From Puniceicoccales bacterium Verruco_02 (GTDB lineage: Bacteria; Verrucomicrobiota; Verrucomicrobiia; Opitutales; Oceanipulchritudinaceae): DNA of 49,141 nucleotides. Each line of letters opens with the position of its first letter. Positions within the stretch are counted from its first letter, which is position 1. The stretch lies in the NCBI GenBank assembly GCA_001604585.1, contig LVBW01000005.1, positions 1 through 49,141 on the forward strand, read 5' to 3'. The position numbers and the translations under genes are program-made. Under the pieces are notes generated by a model. It saw only the letters and a list, made by a program, of their open reading frames with translations. It was not told where the DNA came from and made no database searches. Shown here piece after piece: positions 9,559-17,422 of this stretch.

Positions 9559-11925
9559 TCAGAACTTCTTGGCGAGGGTGAGTATGTTGCGGTTGCGTTC
9601 CCTGCGGTAGTGCATCAGGTCCATCGTCTTGCGTATGAAGTGGATGCCTAGGCCGCCTATGCGTCTGTGTTCAAGGGGGGCGTCGGTGTCGGGAGCGAGC
9701 TGTGCGCAGGGGTCGAAGGGCTGGCCCTCGTCCTCGATCTGTATGAGTATCGTGTTGTCATCCCTCCACATGCGGATGGGGATGCGGTGCAGGTTGTGAT
9801 CTACGAAGGCGTAGGACACGATGTTGATGAACCACTCTTCGAGGGCTAGGTTGAGCGCCATTACGGTGTGCGCCGGTATGCCCAGCTTTTCGCCCTCGCC
9901 TTCGAGCCATTCGACGAGGTTGTTCAGCTCTTCGCGCTTGTTGTTCAGCTCAATTGTGGAATCTGCTTGTCGGGATGGAGGCTGTGGAGCCTCGATTGCG
10001 CGGCAGGTCGTGCTACGCACAGCCAGCATCGTGATATCGTCGGATTGTTCAAAGCCGTCTGCGTGCGCGGTCACCGCGCCCACGATTGTACGAATAAGCT
10101 GTTGTGTGTTCGCCTTGGGGTTGGCGGCTGCTACGGCGGCCATTCGGTCTTCGGCAAAGAGTTCTCCCTTTGCGTTCATGGCCTCGGTAACGCCGTCGGT
10201 GTAGAGCAGGAGCAGCTCGCCGTTTTCCAGCTCCACGTCCATGTTCTGGTAGCGCACCGAGCACATGGCGCCAAGTGCCGGGCCGGGGCGGCGTGTGAGA
10301 AAGCGTGTGTCTCCGCTCTGGCTTATGATGAGCGGAGGGTTGTGCCCGGCGTTGGCAAAGGTAAGTTGCCCGGTGCGCAGGTTGAGTATTCCGCAGAAGG
10401 CTGTGATGAACATGCAGCTTTCGTTGTCGGCGGATAGTTCGTCGTTCACCATCGTCATGGCGCGGGCGGGGTCTCGCACGGCCTGTATGGTGCTCTTTAG
10501 CAGGGTCTTGCCAACTGCCATGAGCAGCGAGGCCGGGACGCCCTTGCCGGACACGTCGCCAATTGCTACGTAGAGATGGTCCTCGTCGAGCAGGGTGAAG
10601 TCGTATAGGTCTCCGCCCACTTCGCGCGCCGGTTCCAGCGTTGCAAAGAGGTCCAGATCCCCCCTTTCGGGGAAGGGCGGGAAGAGCTTGGGCACTATCC
10701 CGAGTTGTATCTGATGGGCGATAGCCAGCTCGCTTGCTATCTTTTCCTTGGCCGCCGTGGTGGTGGTCAGTTCCTCGATGTAGCTGTGCAGCTCTTCCCT
10801 CATGCGGGCAAAGCTGCTTGTAAGGCGGCCGATCTCGTCGTTGTGGCGAACCTTGGGCAGGGGGGCGTCGAAGTCGCCCGTTGCTAGGCGGCCCGCCGCG
10901 CCAGCAAGTTCGTGCAAGGGGCGGGTAAGGGAGAAGGCCACGGCCAGAGCCGCCCCAAGGAGCAGCACCATGCCGGAAAGCCCGATCAAGAGGTTCAGCG
11001 TGTTCTGGCGGCGTAGCGGGGCAAGTATCTGCTGCTCGGGTATGGTGACGCTACACGCCCAGCCTGTGGCTGGCACGGTGCGGTAGTAAACATATGACGG
11101 AGTGTCCTTGGGGCTGCGGCGGTAGAGGGACATGCCTGCCTCGCCGGAGAGCATTTTGCGCGATAGAGCGATCAGCGACTCTAGGGGCTTGCCAACATCT
11201 CCCATGGATTCGGCCACGCTGTAAACAGTTTCGCGCATTTCAAAGGCGCGGATGGGGTGGGAGATGTAAACGCCCTGAGCGGATACTAGTGTTGCTATCC
11301 CGGCCTCTCCAAGGTCGAGCGAGTCGAGCATTTCGCGTATGCCTTCGAGCGACAGTTCACAGGTAACTACCCCGATTATCGTTCCGTCGGCGCCCTTCAC
11401 GGGGACGCTGTAAGTGACACTGCTGCGGCCGCTAGTATGGTCGAAATAGGGTTCCACCCACACGTTTCTCCCAAGGTGCGTGGGCAGGTAATACCAGTCT
11501 TCGATTTGGTGACTCTGGGAGCGAGGCGCAACGCGGGTTCTGACTGTGCCGTTGTCGCGGTAGGCGGATATGACGCCCGGTGCCCAGTCCGTTGTGCCGT
11601 GTACGGCGGCTATGCTTATGCCGTTTATTTCCGGACTTTTGCGCATTAGGTCAGCCAGCAGTTTTTCCGCGTCTTGGGCGGTGGGAAGCCCCTTTTTCAT
11701 ACATACGGAAACGCTGTTGGCTGTGCTGACTACGCGGCCCAGAAGGGCGTCGATACGGTTGACAGCGGCAAGGGTAAGGCTGTCGCCTTGCTGCTGCTGC
11801 TGTTTTACAAGCTGGCGCTGTTGCGCGATGGTGCTGGATACAAGCACGGCAGCAAGGACGAGTCCTGCTCCGCCAAGAATTAGTATGGCGAGCCGCCACA
11901 CGAGGCTTTTAGCGGGATTCCACAT
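9559..11925 (-). CDS. dCache-HAMP receptor with PP2C phosphatase and RsbW-like ATPase
   Basis: 788 residues. Order: TM1 (about 10-32), periplasmic double-Cache-like region (33-305) with DWYYLP and GVVTCELSL, TM2 (about 310-333), HAMP (334-388), short coiled coil (389-408), SpoIIE/RsbU-type PP2C domain (about 425-638), and an HATPase_c2 domain (about 655-788). PP2C metal ligands are visible in GGDLYDF (Asp439), GDVSGKG (Asp457), YTDGVTE (Asp577) and QSDDITM. The ATPase shows LALEEWFINIVSYAF (N box), EDEGQPFDP and GGLGIHFIR (G boxes). An opposing STAS-P phosphatase and STAS serine kinase or anti-sigma domain therefore sit in one transmembrane sensor. It overlaps the upstream binding-protein gene by 17 bases. 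The STAS proteins of the operon are the likely substrates (family knowledge plus context). Confidence 0.92.
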   Translation of the reverse strand: MWNPAKSLVWRLAILILGGAGLVLAAVLVSSTIAQQRQLVKQQQQQGDSLTLAAVNRIDALLGRVVSTANSVSVCMKKGLPTAQDAEKLLADLMRKSPEINGISIAAVHGTTDWAPGVISAYRDNGTVRTRVAPRSQSHQIEDWYYLPTHLGRNVWVEPYFDHTSGRSSVTYSVPVKGADGTIIGVVTCELSLEGIREMLDSLDLGEAGIATLVSAQGVYISHPIRAFEMRETVYSVAESMGDVGKPLESLIALSRKMLSGEAGMSLYRRSPKDTPSYVYYRTVPATGWACSVTIPEQQILAPLRRQNTLNLLIGLSGMVLLLGAALAVAFSLTRPLHELAGAAGRLATGDFDAPLPKVRHNDEIGRLTSSFARMREELHSYIEELTTTTAAKEKIASELAIAHQIQLGIVPKLFPPFPERGDLDLFATLEPAREVGGDLYDFTLLDEDHLYVAIGDVSGKGVPASLLMAVGKTLLKSTIQAVRDPARAMTMVNDELSADNESCMFITAFCGILNLRTGQLTFANAGHNPPLIISQSGDTRFLTRRPGPALGAMCSVRYQNMDVELENGELLLLYTDGVTEAMNAKGELFAEDRMAAVAAANPKANTQQLIRTIVGAVTAHADGFEQSDDITMLAVRSTTCRAIEAPQPPSRQADSTIELNNKREELNNLVEWLEGEGEKLGIPAHTVMALNLALEEWFINIVSYAFVDHNLHRIPIRMWRDDNTILIQIEDEGQPFDPCAQLAPDTDAPLEHRRIGGLGIHFIRKTMDLMHYRRERNRNILTLAKKF

Positions 11926-12928
11926 CTGCTGCTTCCTCCATTATTATAAAGCTGTCATACGCGGGGACGCTTTTGAGCGATCCGTGGCGGAGCAGAATTC
12001 TGCTCGCGCGTTCGTACTGGCGTTTGTTCAGTTTGCCAAAGGTCCAGGAATCTTCGGTTGGCGGAAATATCGACTCCAGTATGACGTTGAGCATCCAGCT
12101 CATATGGGGGCGGTTGGTGGGCAACTTGGCCTCGTTGACCCGCTGCATCACGCTGTCCAGCGTTTCCTCGCGGTAGTCGCGGGCGTATTCCCAGCCTCGC
12201 AGTGTCGCCCTTACAAAGGCGCGGCATAGGGCGGGGTTCTCGCGCAGGAACTCTTCGGTGGTGTATATGCCGTCTTCTGGCAAGTCCACGCCGTACTGCC
12301 AGAGGGGGAACACGGTGATGTCTTCTTCCTGCACACCGTGCTGGAGCAGCCAGTGATACTCATTGTAGTGCATCGTGGCGCAGGCGTCCACGCCCCTGTT
12401 CATGAACAGGGACAGCGTGTAATATTGGGGCACCAGTTTGGGGCTTGCACCAGTGCTTTCAAAAAATGCCTCGTAGGGTAGGCGGAAGTCCTCTTCCCAT
12501 ACCGTCACCTTGCGTCCGCTTAGCTGGTCGGGTCTTTGGATTACAACGCCTTTGACAGCGTCGGGCTTTTTCCATGCCACCACCTGAAAGTTACAGCGGT
12601 TTACTACTTGCGCTATGCCGACCATCGGGAGGCCCAATGCGCGTTTCTCGATGGCTGTGGAGAGCATGGATACGCAGAACTCCGCTCCACCTTCGGCCAC
12701 TGTTTCGCAGCTGCGCACGTCCGGCCCGCCGCGGATGATGCTGACATCCAGCCCTTCCTCGGCGTAAAAGCCCTTGTCCAGAGCCATGTAGTAGCCTGCG
12801 AACTGGGACTGGTGATCCCAGTGCATGACTAGGCGAAGGGGCCTCGGCGTGGCTGTGTCGGCCGCTTTTACGCTGATGCATGGCAGAATTAGTGCCGTGG
12901 TTACGGACAGGAGCATTCGCAATTTCAT
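11909..12928 (-). CDS. NMT1/THI5-like periplasmic substrate-binding protein
   Basis: 339 residues with a signal peptide (MKLRMLLSVTTALILPCISVKA, cleavage probably after VKA). The mature part begins PLRLVMHWDHQSQFAGYYMALDKGFYAEEGLDVSI, the hallmark start of NMT1/THI5-type binding proteins (thiamine-precursor, nitrate, sulfonate or pyrimidine ligands). No cognate permease of that ABC class is nearby. Its neighbours are instead the STAS gene and the phosphatase receptor, with a 17-base overlap to the latter. A role as soluble ligand-sensing partner of the dCache receptor is therefore plausible (inference). The ligand cannot be read from sequence. Confidence 0.87.
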   Translation of the reverse strand: MKLRMLLSVTTALILPCISVKAADTATPRPLRLVMHWDHQSQFAGYYMALDKGFYAEEGLDVSIIRGGPDVRSCETVAEGGAEFCVSMLSTAIEKRALGLPMVGIAQVVNRCNFQVVAWKKPDAVKGVVIQRPDQLSGRKVTVWEEDFRLPYEAFFESTGASPKLVPQYYTLSLFMNRGVDACATMHYNEYHWLLQHGVQEEDITVFPLWQYGVDLPEDGIYTTEEFLRENPALCRAFVRATLRGWEYARDYREETLDSVMQRVNEAKLPTNRPHMSWMLNVILESIFPPTEDSWTFGKLNKRQYERASRILLRHGSLKSVPAYDSFIIMEEAADVESR

Positions 12929-12988
12929 ACCTTGCCTTGGGAAGATGCGGGCAGTCGGGAGTGGTTGGGAGGTAGGGCGAGCGCCCTT

Positions 12989-13318
12989 TTACGGGAGCTG
13001 CTGGCAGACGCCCAGACAGGCGTCCAGACCGCATTCAGCCAAGACCTTTCCAACGATTGGCGAAGGGCTGAGGACGGCAAAGGCCCCGCCCGGCTGACGG
13101 CCTGCCGTGCGTGCGGCAAGGAGGAGGGCTCGGATTCCGGCGCTACTTATGTAGGCAATGCCGGAAGCTTCTATGGCGAGTTTTGGGCTTTCGCGGGTGA
13201 TTTCTGCAAGCATGGCGTCTTGTGCCGTGTCGCAGCTAAGGGCGTCTAGCCTGCCGCTGAGCGTCAGGATTCTCCAGCCCTTGTCCTCGCCGGTGTGTAT
13301 TTGCAGGGAATTTGACAT
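12989..13318 (-). CDS. single STAS domain protein (anti-sigma factor antagonist family)
   Basis: A compact STAS domain, 109 residues from the ATG at 13318, with the acceptor motif GIAYISSAGIRALLL and the C-terminal pattern VGKVLAECGLD. The ATG gives the usual family length. An alternative TTG at 13378 adds 20 residues (MTSIALPALDPSTPPLLPKD) and would place a run of nine C inside the coding frame. First gene of the operon; 60 bases separate it from the binding-protein gene. Expected to be a substrate of the kinase and phosphatase domains encoded two genes downstream. Confidence 0.85.
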   Translation of the reverse strand: MSNSLQIHTGEDKGWRILTLSGRLDALSCDTAQDAMLAEITRESPKLAIEASGIAYISSAGIRALLLAARTAGRQPGGAFAVLSPSPIVGKVLAECGLDACLGVCQQLP

Positions 13319-13332
13319 GTCCTTGGGCAATA

Positions 13333-13341
13333 GGGGGGGGG
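13333..13341 (-). repeat. homopolymeric tract of nine C (minus strand) at the STAS gene start
   Basis: Nine consecutive G on the plus strand (C on the coding strand), 14 bases upstream of the ATG at 13318 and inside the alternative TTG-started frame. Tracts of this length are prone to slippage. Whether length changes matter depends on which start codon is used. Confidence 0.6.
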
Positions 13342-13501
13342 TGCTTGGGTCGAGCGCGGGGAGCGCAATAGAGGTCAAAATACGTTTTGCGCCTCTGTCA
13401 GTTCATGTTATGTCCTGCCTTGGTCAAGGCAAATGAGGTAATTTGTGCTGCTTGGACATTCTATCGTCAGTGCCATGCGGTAGCGGCTTTTCTTGGAATT
13501 G

Positions 13502-14155
13502 CTAGGCACGATGCCTGTTACCGTCCCATAGTTTGTATTCGGAGGGCTGGGGGCTGAATGGTTCGGCCCGCTCCACCTTTCGTAAGAGGCCGCCTCTCAC
13601 GTCGAATGCCGCAGCTATCGGGCGCAGGTCGTAGTCGAGCGCCTTGCAATCCTCTGGCGCTTCGGGCAACTGGCGCTGCGCGATGTGGAAAACAGTGGAC
13701 GCGAGCCTTGGCAGTTCCGCGCTTGGCAGAGTGAGTAGCTCTGCCTCGCCGCTTCTTAGCGCGCAGTGCGTTCCTTTGCGAACCGGGCTTGCCACGGCGA
13801 TGCTTTCCGATGACTCAAGCGCCTGAGGCATATGGAGGGCGGCATGCAGGCTGCCATAAGCGTATATGGGCAGCTCGCCATTCTCAGGCAGCGCCCGGAG
13901 TGTCTCGATATACATTGCGGCCAGCCTCAGCCCAAGGAGAGATCCCGGCCCTTCGCAGTAAATAAGTGCGCCGAGTGAGTCGGCTTTAGTGCCGCCTTCA
14001 GCAAAGAGCTTGTCCAGAAGCTCTGGAATGCAGGTGGTGGCGTCGCCGCGCATTTGCAGGAGCTTAATCCAGTTTCCGCTGGCCAGCAGGCCCGCCTGAA
14101 TGCAGGGTGTGCTGGCGTCGAGAAGCAGGGATGGGCGGTCTTGCGGCTGGTTCAT
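13502..14155 (-). CDS. tsaB: tRNA threonylcarbamoyladenosine biosynthesis protein TsaB
   Basis: 217 residues, YeaZ/TsaB family: a non-catalytic ASKHA-fold partner of TsaD in forming t6A37 on ANN-decoding tRNAs. Recognisable elements are the N-terminal LLLDASTPCIQAGLL strand pair, and EGPGSLLGLRLAAMYIETLRAL, which corresponds to the usual GPGSFTGLRIG segment. The ATG at 14155 starts just before the first strand; a longer upstream frame adds 35 residues of low plausibility. TsaD and TsaE are not in this window. tcdA (17419-18198), which dehydrates t6A to cyclic t6A, is nearby. Confidence 0.82.
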   Translation of the reverse strand: MNQPQDRPSLLLDASTPCIQAGLLASGNWIKLLQMRGDATTCIPELLDKLFAEGGTKADSLGALIYCEGPGSLLGLRLAAMYIETLRALPENGELPIYAYGSLHAALHMPQALESSESIAVASPVRKGTHCALRSGEAELLTLPSAELPRLASTVFHIAQRQLPEAPEDCKALDYDLRPIAAAFDVRGGLLRKVERAEPFSPQPSEYKLWDGNRHRA

Positions 14156-14327
14156 GGTTCCAATGCAGTGATGTCCAAGCATGGCTTGTCCGGCAAGAGA
14201 TATGCGCCTCCTGCCGGTCCTTTGCCGTATTTGCCGCATATGGCACGGGTATTGCTCCATGTTCAGCGCGGCAGCGGGCCGGAATCATGTTCCGCTTCCT
14301 CTGCCGTACAAAGCGGAGAATATCACC

Positions 14328-14759
14328 ATGGAAGCATTGCTGGCGGCAGGACTCATCAATCTTGGCAGGGACATAGTGGGCGGAGTGTTCGGGAGCGGCA
14401 CGCAGAGCGGCAGTGCGGCTGGTTTTTCGCAGGCACTTGATCAGGCCCGGAGCAGTGCACAGATTTCTTCATCCGATTCTGCCAGCTTGCAGACGCGTGT
14501 GAGCGATCTTGGGCGCAGGCTTGCCGGTATGCCTCAGGTAATGAGTTTCACCGGTGGCGAAGCTTTCAAGGTGCTTCCCGATGGTAACGGTTTTGTCGTG
14601 GAAAGGGCGGACGGAACCCGTATGCGTCTGCCAAAGAACAGCCCGGCAGAGAGCTGCGCAAGAGACCTTAACGCCTGCAACGTGGCCCGGCAGCAGCTTG
14701 AGGGCAAGGGCACGGTGCCGCTGGCCCAATGCGTGTGGGAAGTCCCCGCTCTTTCGTAG
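14328..14759 (+). CDS. small hypothetical protein
   Basis: 144 residues starting MEALLAAGLINLGRDIVGGVFGSG, a Gly-rich amphipathic start, then a Ser/Ala-rich stretch (QALDQARSSAQISSSDSAS) and a more conserved-looking C-terminal half with a beta-rich segment (FKVLPDGNGFVVERADGTRMRLP). No signal peptide or membrane helix is clear. The ATG was chosen over an upstream one at 14181 because GGAGAA lies 7 bases before it. Divergent from tsaB and followed by a good terminator, so it is its own transcription unit. I do not recognise the family. Confidence 0.65.
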   Translation: MEALLAAGLINLGRDIVGGVFGSGTQSGSAAGFSQALDQARSSAQISSSDSASLQTRVSDLGRRLAGMPQVMSFTGGEAFKVLPDGNGFVVERADGTRMRLPKNSPAESCARDLNACNVARQQLEGKGTVPLAQCVWEVPALS

Positions 14760-14782
14760 TAGCATTGAACTACTTGTGCGCT

Positions 14783-14801
14783 CCAGACCTCTGGCTTTTT
14801 T
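14783..14801 (+). terminator. rho-independent terminator
   Basis: CCAG (14783-14786), loop ACCT, CTGG (14791-14794), then C and six T. It lies 24 bases after the stop of the small hypothetical gene and ahead of tRNA-Arg. The stem is short, but an A/T pair can extend it at the loop. Confidence 0.6.
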
Positions 14802-14885
14802 GCTCGGAGGTAAAAGATGTTGACCGCCGCTCGCTCTATGCAGAGAGTCTTGCCCTTGCACATTCTCGTGCATCTTGCTCAAGCT

Positions 14886-14960
14886 GCTCCTGTAGTTCAA
14901 TGGATAGAGCGTCGGTCTCCGAAGCCGATGATTCGGGTTCGAGTCCCGACGGGAGCGCCA
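14886..14960 (+). tRNA. tRNA-Arg (anticodon CCG)
   Basis: 75 nt with encoded CCA. Acceptor GCTCCTG pairs with CGGGAGC (one T-G pair) followed by G73 and CCA. D-arm TAGTTCAATGGATAGAGC; anticodon stem TCGGT/GCCGA with loop CTCCGAA giving CCG; T-arm GGGTTCGAGTCCC. Reads the CGG codon. It stands alone between a terminator and the 3' end of queG. Confidence 0.95.
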
Positions 14961-14984
14961 GCTTATAGCGTTGTTTGATTCAGC

Positions 14985-16016
14985 TTAAGCACTGAGTGTG
15001 CGCATTTCGATCTGCGCTACGGCCCATGCGGCGGACTCGGCAACCACGGCGTCTTCGTCGCCGCTCGCCGCTGACAACGCGGGTATGTCTGCTGTCGTGC
15101 CTGTGTTGCCCAGCACTATGCAGGCGTTGCGCTTAAGGCCCTGCAACTTGGTTCGTCTCATGGCCATTCCAGCCAGTTCGCGGTCGAAGTCGGCTTCGCT
15201 CCAAGCCAAGATTTCAACTGGGTCAGGCAGGGGGCGCGTGGCAAAGCGTTCCTCAAGCGTGATGGCTGCGTGACGGTTCCAAGGGCAGACGGCGATGCAG
15301 TCGTCGCAGCCGTAGAGGTGGCTTCCTATCAAGGGGCGCAGTTCAACGGGTATCGCGCCTCGGTGCTCTATTGTAAGGTAGGATATGCAGAGTCTGGCGT
15401 CCAGACTGTATGGGCCTTTGATGGCTCGGGTAGGGCAGGCGTCGATGCAACGGGTGCAGCTTCCGCAGCGTTCCTTTGCGGGTAAATCCGGCTCAAGTGG
15501 GAGCGTCGTCAGCACTGTGCCGAGGAAAAGCCAGTTGCCGAATTTTTCGTTCACAAGGTTGGTATGCTTGCCCTGCCAGCCAAGGCCAGCCCTTGCGGCA
15601 ATGGGTTTTTCAAGCAGGGGGCCGGTGTCGGCATATGGGCGGTTCTCCCCGCCGTGGGAGCGCAGGACTTCGCAGAACTGCCTGAGGCGGGAGTTGAAGA
15701 GCTTGTGATAGTCTCTGCCTAGGGCATAGGTGGCGATTTCTCCGCGTCGCTCGGGCCTTGGTTGGAAGTAGTTGAGGCCAAGGCAGATTATGCTGCGCGC
15801 ACCGGGAAGAACGAGCGTAGGGTCCAGACGCCGTTCGATGTCCCGTTCCATCCATGCCATGTCTCCATGTCCGCCATCGTTCAGCCATTTGCGAAACTTA
15901 TCCGCCGTCGCGGGCGGCTGGGGACTGGTGACGCCGAATAGGCCAAAGCCAAGTGCAGCCGCCTTTCTTGCAAGCTCTCGCTTTAGCGCGGGCATCGACT
16001 GTGCATCTGTATTCAT
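14985..16016 (-). CDS. queG: epoxyqueuosine reductase
   Basis: Reduces epoxyqueuosine to queuosine at wobble position 34 of GUN tRNAs, using cobalamin and two 4Fe-4S clusters. 343 residues. Seen: the cobalamin/active-site Asp region PYADTGPLLEKPIAARAGLGWQGK (Asp130), ferredoxin-like cysteines CGSCTRCIDACP (184-194) and CDDCIAVCPWNRHA (237 on), and a C-terminal HEAT-like segment ending AVVAESAAWAVAQIEMRT. Divergent from the Dabb gene with 42 bases between starts. Confidence 0.95.
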   Translation of the reverse strand: MNTDAQSMPALKRELARKAAALGFGLFGVTSPQPPATADKFRKWLNDGGHGDMAWMERDIERRLDPTLVLPGARSIICLGLNYFQPRPERRGEIATYALGRDYHKLFNSRLRQFCEVLRSHGGENRPYADTGPLLEKPIAARAGLGWQGKHTNLVNEKFGNWLFLGTVLTTLPLEPDLPAKERCGSCTRCIDACPTRAIKGPYSLDARLCISYLTIEHRGAIPVELRPLIGSHLYGCDDCIAVCPWNRHAAITLEERFATRPLPDPVEILAWSEADFDRELAGMAMRRTKLQGLKRNACIVLGNTGTTADIPALSAASGDEDAVVAESAAWAVAQIEMRTLSA

Positions 16017-16058
16017 ACGGACTTGCTTTTGCGGCGTGGTTCCTGACTATCCTAATGT

Positions 16059-16361
16059 ATGGTAACGCATATTGTAATGTGGAAGATGAAGCCTGAGGCG
16101 GAGGGAGCGGACGCTGCCGCCAACATGGCAAAGATGGCCGACATGCTCAAGGCGCTCAAGGGTGTAGTGCCGGGTCTTTTGGAATTGAGCTGCGGGACGG
16201 ACTTTAATCGTTCTGGCGCGGCCTACGACTTTGCCCTGTACACGCTTCTGGAGAGTCGCGAGGCGCTGGCCCTGTATCAGGACCACCCGGAGCATGTCAA
16301 GGTGCGCGACTTTGTGGGCAAGGTGGCAAGTGCCCGCGCTGTGGTGGATTATGATTGCTAA
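16059..16361 (+). CDS. Dabb-domain protein (stress-responsive A/B barrel)
   Basis: 100 residues, matching the dimeric alpha/beta-barrel Dabb family: begins MVTHIVMWKMKPEA, contains a helix that ends in MLKALKGVVPGL, then DFALYTLLESREALALYQDHPEHVKVRDFV, the family's typical pattern. Family members include ligand-binding and a few catalytic proteins, so no reaction is claimed. Followed after 68 bases by the SDR gene, probably on the same transcript. Confidence 0.85.
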   Translation: MVTHIVMWKMKPEAEGADAAANMAKMADMLKALKGVVPGLLELSCGTDFNRSGAAYDFALYTLLESREALALYQDHPEHVKVRDFVGKVASARAVVDYDC

Positions 16362-16429
16362 CTCGGTGCAGGGTGGCGCTTTTCCATTGTAAAGCTGCTC
16401 GCTGTCGCTAGTTAATCTGATTCATCAAG

Positions 16430-17422
16430 ATGAAGGTTCTGGTGACAGGAGGAGGGGGCTTTCTTGGGCGTGCCGTGGTCAGGCGACTAGTGGCACGTTC
16501 GTATGATGTGTCAATTTTCGGGCGCTCTGTGCAGCCTGAGCTTGAGAGGCTGGGGGTGCGTGTTCACCTTGGCGACATTGCCGATCCCCATGCCGTGCGC
16601 GAGGCGTGCAGGGGCATCGATGCCGTCGTACATACCGCGGCCAAGGCCGGAATCTGGGGGAGTCGCGAGGATTTCTTCTCCACGAACGTCGTTGGCACGC
16701 GCAATGTACTGCGCGCATGTAGCGCCGAGGGCGTGCGCATTCTTGTGCATACGAGTACGCCGAGCGTCGTCTATACTGGTGGCAGCTTTGAGGGCGCTGA
16801 CGAGACACTGCCTTACGGGCACGGCTTTACCTGCCATTATGCCGAGAGCAAGGCAGAAGCTGAGCAACTGGCCCTTTCTGCGCACGATGCCGAGCGTCTG
16901 CGCGTCTGTGCCCTGCGTCCGCATCTTATATGGGGGGTGGGAGATCCGCACCTTTTGCCCCGCGTAATCGACAGGGCGCGCCGCGGACGCCTTCGCATCG
17001 TGGGCGATGGCAATAACATGGTTGACATCACCCATGTGGAGAACGCTGCGCTGGCCCATGTGCTTGCTCTCGATGCTCTGGAAGATGGAAGGGCAGGGGG
17101 GAGGGCGTATTTCATTTCTCAAGGGGAGCCGGTTGCTCTATGGCCCTGGATTGCCGGACTGCTGACAAGCCTTGGCATCGCGCCTCCTTCCAAGCGGATT
17201 GGTGCCGTAACGGCGCGGCGTATGGGCAGCGTAATGGAGGCTTTGTGGGGGCTGTTATCTCTTCGGGGCGAGCCGCCCATGACCAGTTTTACCGCCGTGG
17301 AGCTGGCGCACAGCCACTGGTTCGACATCGGCGCGGCGCGGCGCGATCTGGGTTATGCTCCGCTTGTAAGCACAGAGCAGGGTCTTTCAGAATATGTCAA
17401 AGACTGGCTCTCGCACGGCTAG
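16430..17422 (+). CDS. NAD(P)-dependent epimerase / 3-beta-HSD-like extended SDR
   Basis: 330 residues with an N-terminal Rossmann motif VTGGGGFLGRAVV, the substrate-side pattern HTAAKAGIWG near residue 68, NVVGTRNVL near 86, STPSVVY near 109, and catalytic YxxxK (Tyr137, Lys141 in HYAESKAEAE). The AAKAGIWG/VVGTRNVL combination resembles 3-beta-hydroxysteroid dehydrogenase-like SDRs, including OleD of olefin biosynthesis. No oleA, oleB or oleC is in view, so OleD is only a possibility. Its end overlaps the convergent tcdA by four bases. Confidence 0.83.
   Translation: MKVLVTGGGGFLGRAVVRRLVARSYDVSIFGRSVQPELERLGVRVHLGDIADPHAVREACRGIDAVVHTAAKAGIWGSREDFFSTNVVGTRNVLRACSAEGVRILVHTSTPSVVYTGGSFEGADETLPYGHGFTCHYAESKAEAEQLALSAHDAERLRVCALRPHLIWGVGDPHLLPRVIDRARRGRLRIVGDGNNMVDITHVENAALAHVLALDALEDGRAGGRAYFISQGEPVALWPWIAGLLTSLGIAPPSKRIGAVTARRMGSVMEALWGLLSLRGEPPMTSFTAVELAHSHWFDIGAARRDLGYAPLVSTEQGLSEYVKDWLSHG

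Noticed and set aside
16430-17422. Assignment of the SDR gene as oleD of hydrocarbon biosynthesis
   Set aside because: Motifs are compatible, but no oleA, oleB or oleC lies nearby, so only the broader family is claimed.
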